Of a DNA stretch of 14,972 nucleotides, positions 14,833 to 14,972 are shown piece by piece. Below the pieces are notes generated by a model that ran no database searches, was not told the DNA's origin, and saw nothing but the letters and a program-made list of their open reading frames with translations. The translations under genes and the position numbers were made by a program. Positions within the stretch are counted from its first letter, which is position 1. Each line of letters opens with the position of its first letter. The stretch covers positions 1-14,972 of the forward strand of contig CBFGZI010000095.1 in the NCBI GenBank assembly GCA_965653225.1. The letters run 5' to 3'. Origin of the DNA: JALZDI01 sp965653225 (GTDB lineage Bacteria; Actinomycetota; Actinomycetes; Propionibacteriales; Nocardioidaceae).

Positions 14833-14972
14833 TCAGCTGGCGACCATGGACGGCCTGGTCTGCTCTGCCTGGTCGCGGTGCCACATGACACGCTGCGGCA
14901 GCGGGATCTCGATGCCCTCGGCGTCGAAGCGCTCCTTGATCCGCTCGCGCAGCTCGCGGGCGACCGCCCACT
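14833..14972 (-). CDS. C-terminal end of an MscS-family mechanosensitive ion channel (5'-truncated by window edge)
   Basis: The minus-strand frame entering from the right edge encodes about 45 residues and ends at TGA (14835-14833). It reads WAVARELRERIKERFDAEG, then IEIPLPQRVMWHRD, then a short hydrophilic tail. The pattern of a helix with (R/K)xxxI(K)xxFDxEGIEIPxPQ is the familiar end of the cytoplasmic domain of MscS-type channels, which release solutes on osmotic downshock. The membrane part lies outside the window, so topology cannot be checked. Confidence 0.72.
   Translation of the reverse strand, partial: WAVARELRERIKERFDAEGIEIPLPQRVMWHRDQAEQTRPSMVAS

Overview
The window is chromosomal DNA of very high G+C content with strongly G/C-biased third codon positions and frequent GTG starts. 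Together with a streptogrisin-type protease, a DUF5996 protein and the style of the redox genes, this points to an actinomycete (Actinomycetota). The genus cannot be fixed from sequence alone. No RNA genes, insertion sequences, CRISPR arrays or integrases were seen. No gene-free stretch exceeds 300 bases; the longest are 1646-1924 and 7462-7724.

Left part (1-4611). The window opens inside the 3' end of a probable MBL-fold hydrolase gene, followed by a short orphan remnant of an HtrA-type (S1C) protease. A 12-bp inverted repeat then precedes a crotonase-fold gene of the ECHDC3 type, which lacks both classical catalytic glutamates. Next come a small protein resembling a protease pro-domain and a complete secreted streptogrisin-family serine protease, which ends at a strong hairpin. 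On the minus strand lie an unrecognised 134-aa protein and a VanX-like D-Ala-D-Ala dipeptidase. The dipeptidase diverges from a RidA-family imine/enamine deaminase gene.

Middle part (4639-7461, minus strand). A tight four-gene operon reads VOC (glyoxalase-fold) protein, 55-aa small protein, class I flavin disulfide reductase-like enzyme, atypical SDR. The first three genes are joined by short stop/start overlaps, and the fourth follows after 14 nt with a strong ribosome-binding site. The reductase keeps its CX4C redox pair but has Phe where the catalytic His normally lies. The SDR keeps its Rossmann glycine motif but lacks the YxxxK pair. A perfect 7+3+7 palindrome lies in the divergent region between this operon and a DUF5996 gene.

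Right part (7725-14972). After the DUF5996 gene comes a three-subunit molybdenum hydroxylase of the PaoABC (YagTSR) aldehyde-oxidoreductase type. Its FAD subunit carries the extra four-cysteine loop expected for a [4Fe-4S] cluster, and no Tat signal is visible on the iron-sulfur subunit. A soluble GAF-HisKA-HATPase sensor kinase follows with no response regulator beside it. Last come a convergent histidine phosphatase gene and the 3' end of an MscS-type mechanosensitive channel gene.

Several neighbours (PaoABC, RidA, VOC, reductase and SDR) belong to families that handle reactive carbonyl, imine or quinone metabolites. A shared role is only an inference from gene proximity. I did not find a clearly new system. 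The best leads are the coupled VOC/55-aa/reductase/SDR operon with its palindrome, and the orphan sensor kinase attached to paoABC.
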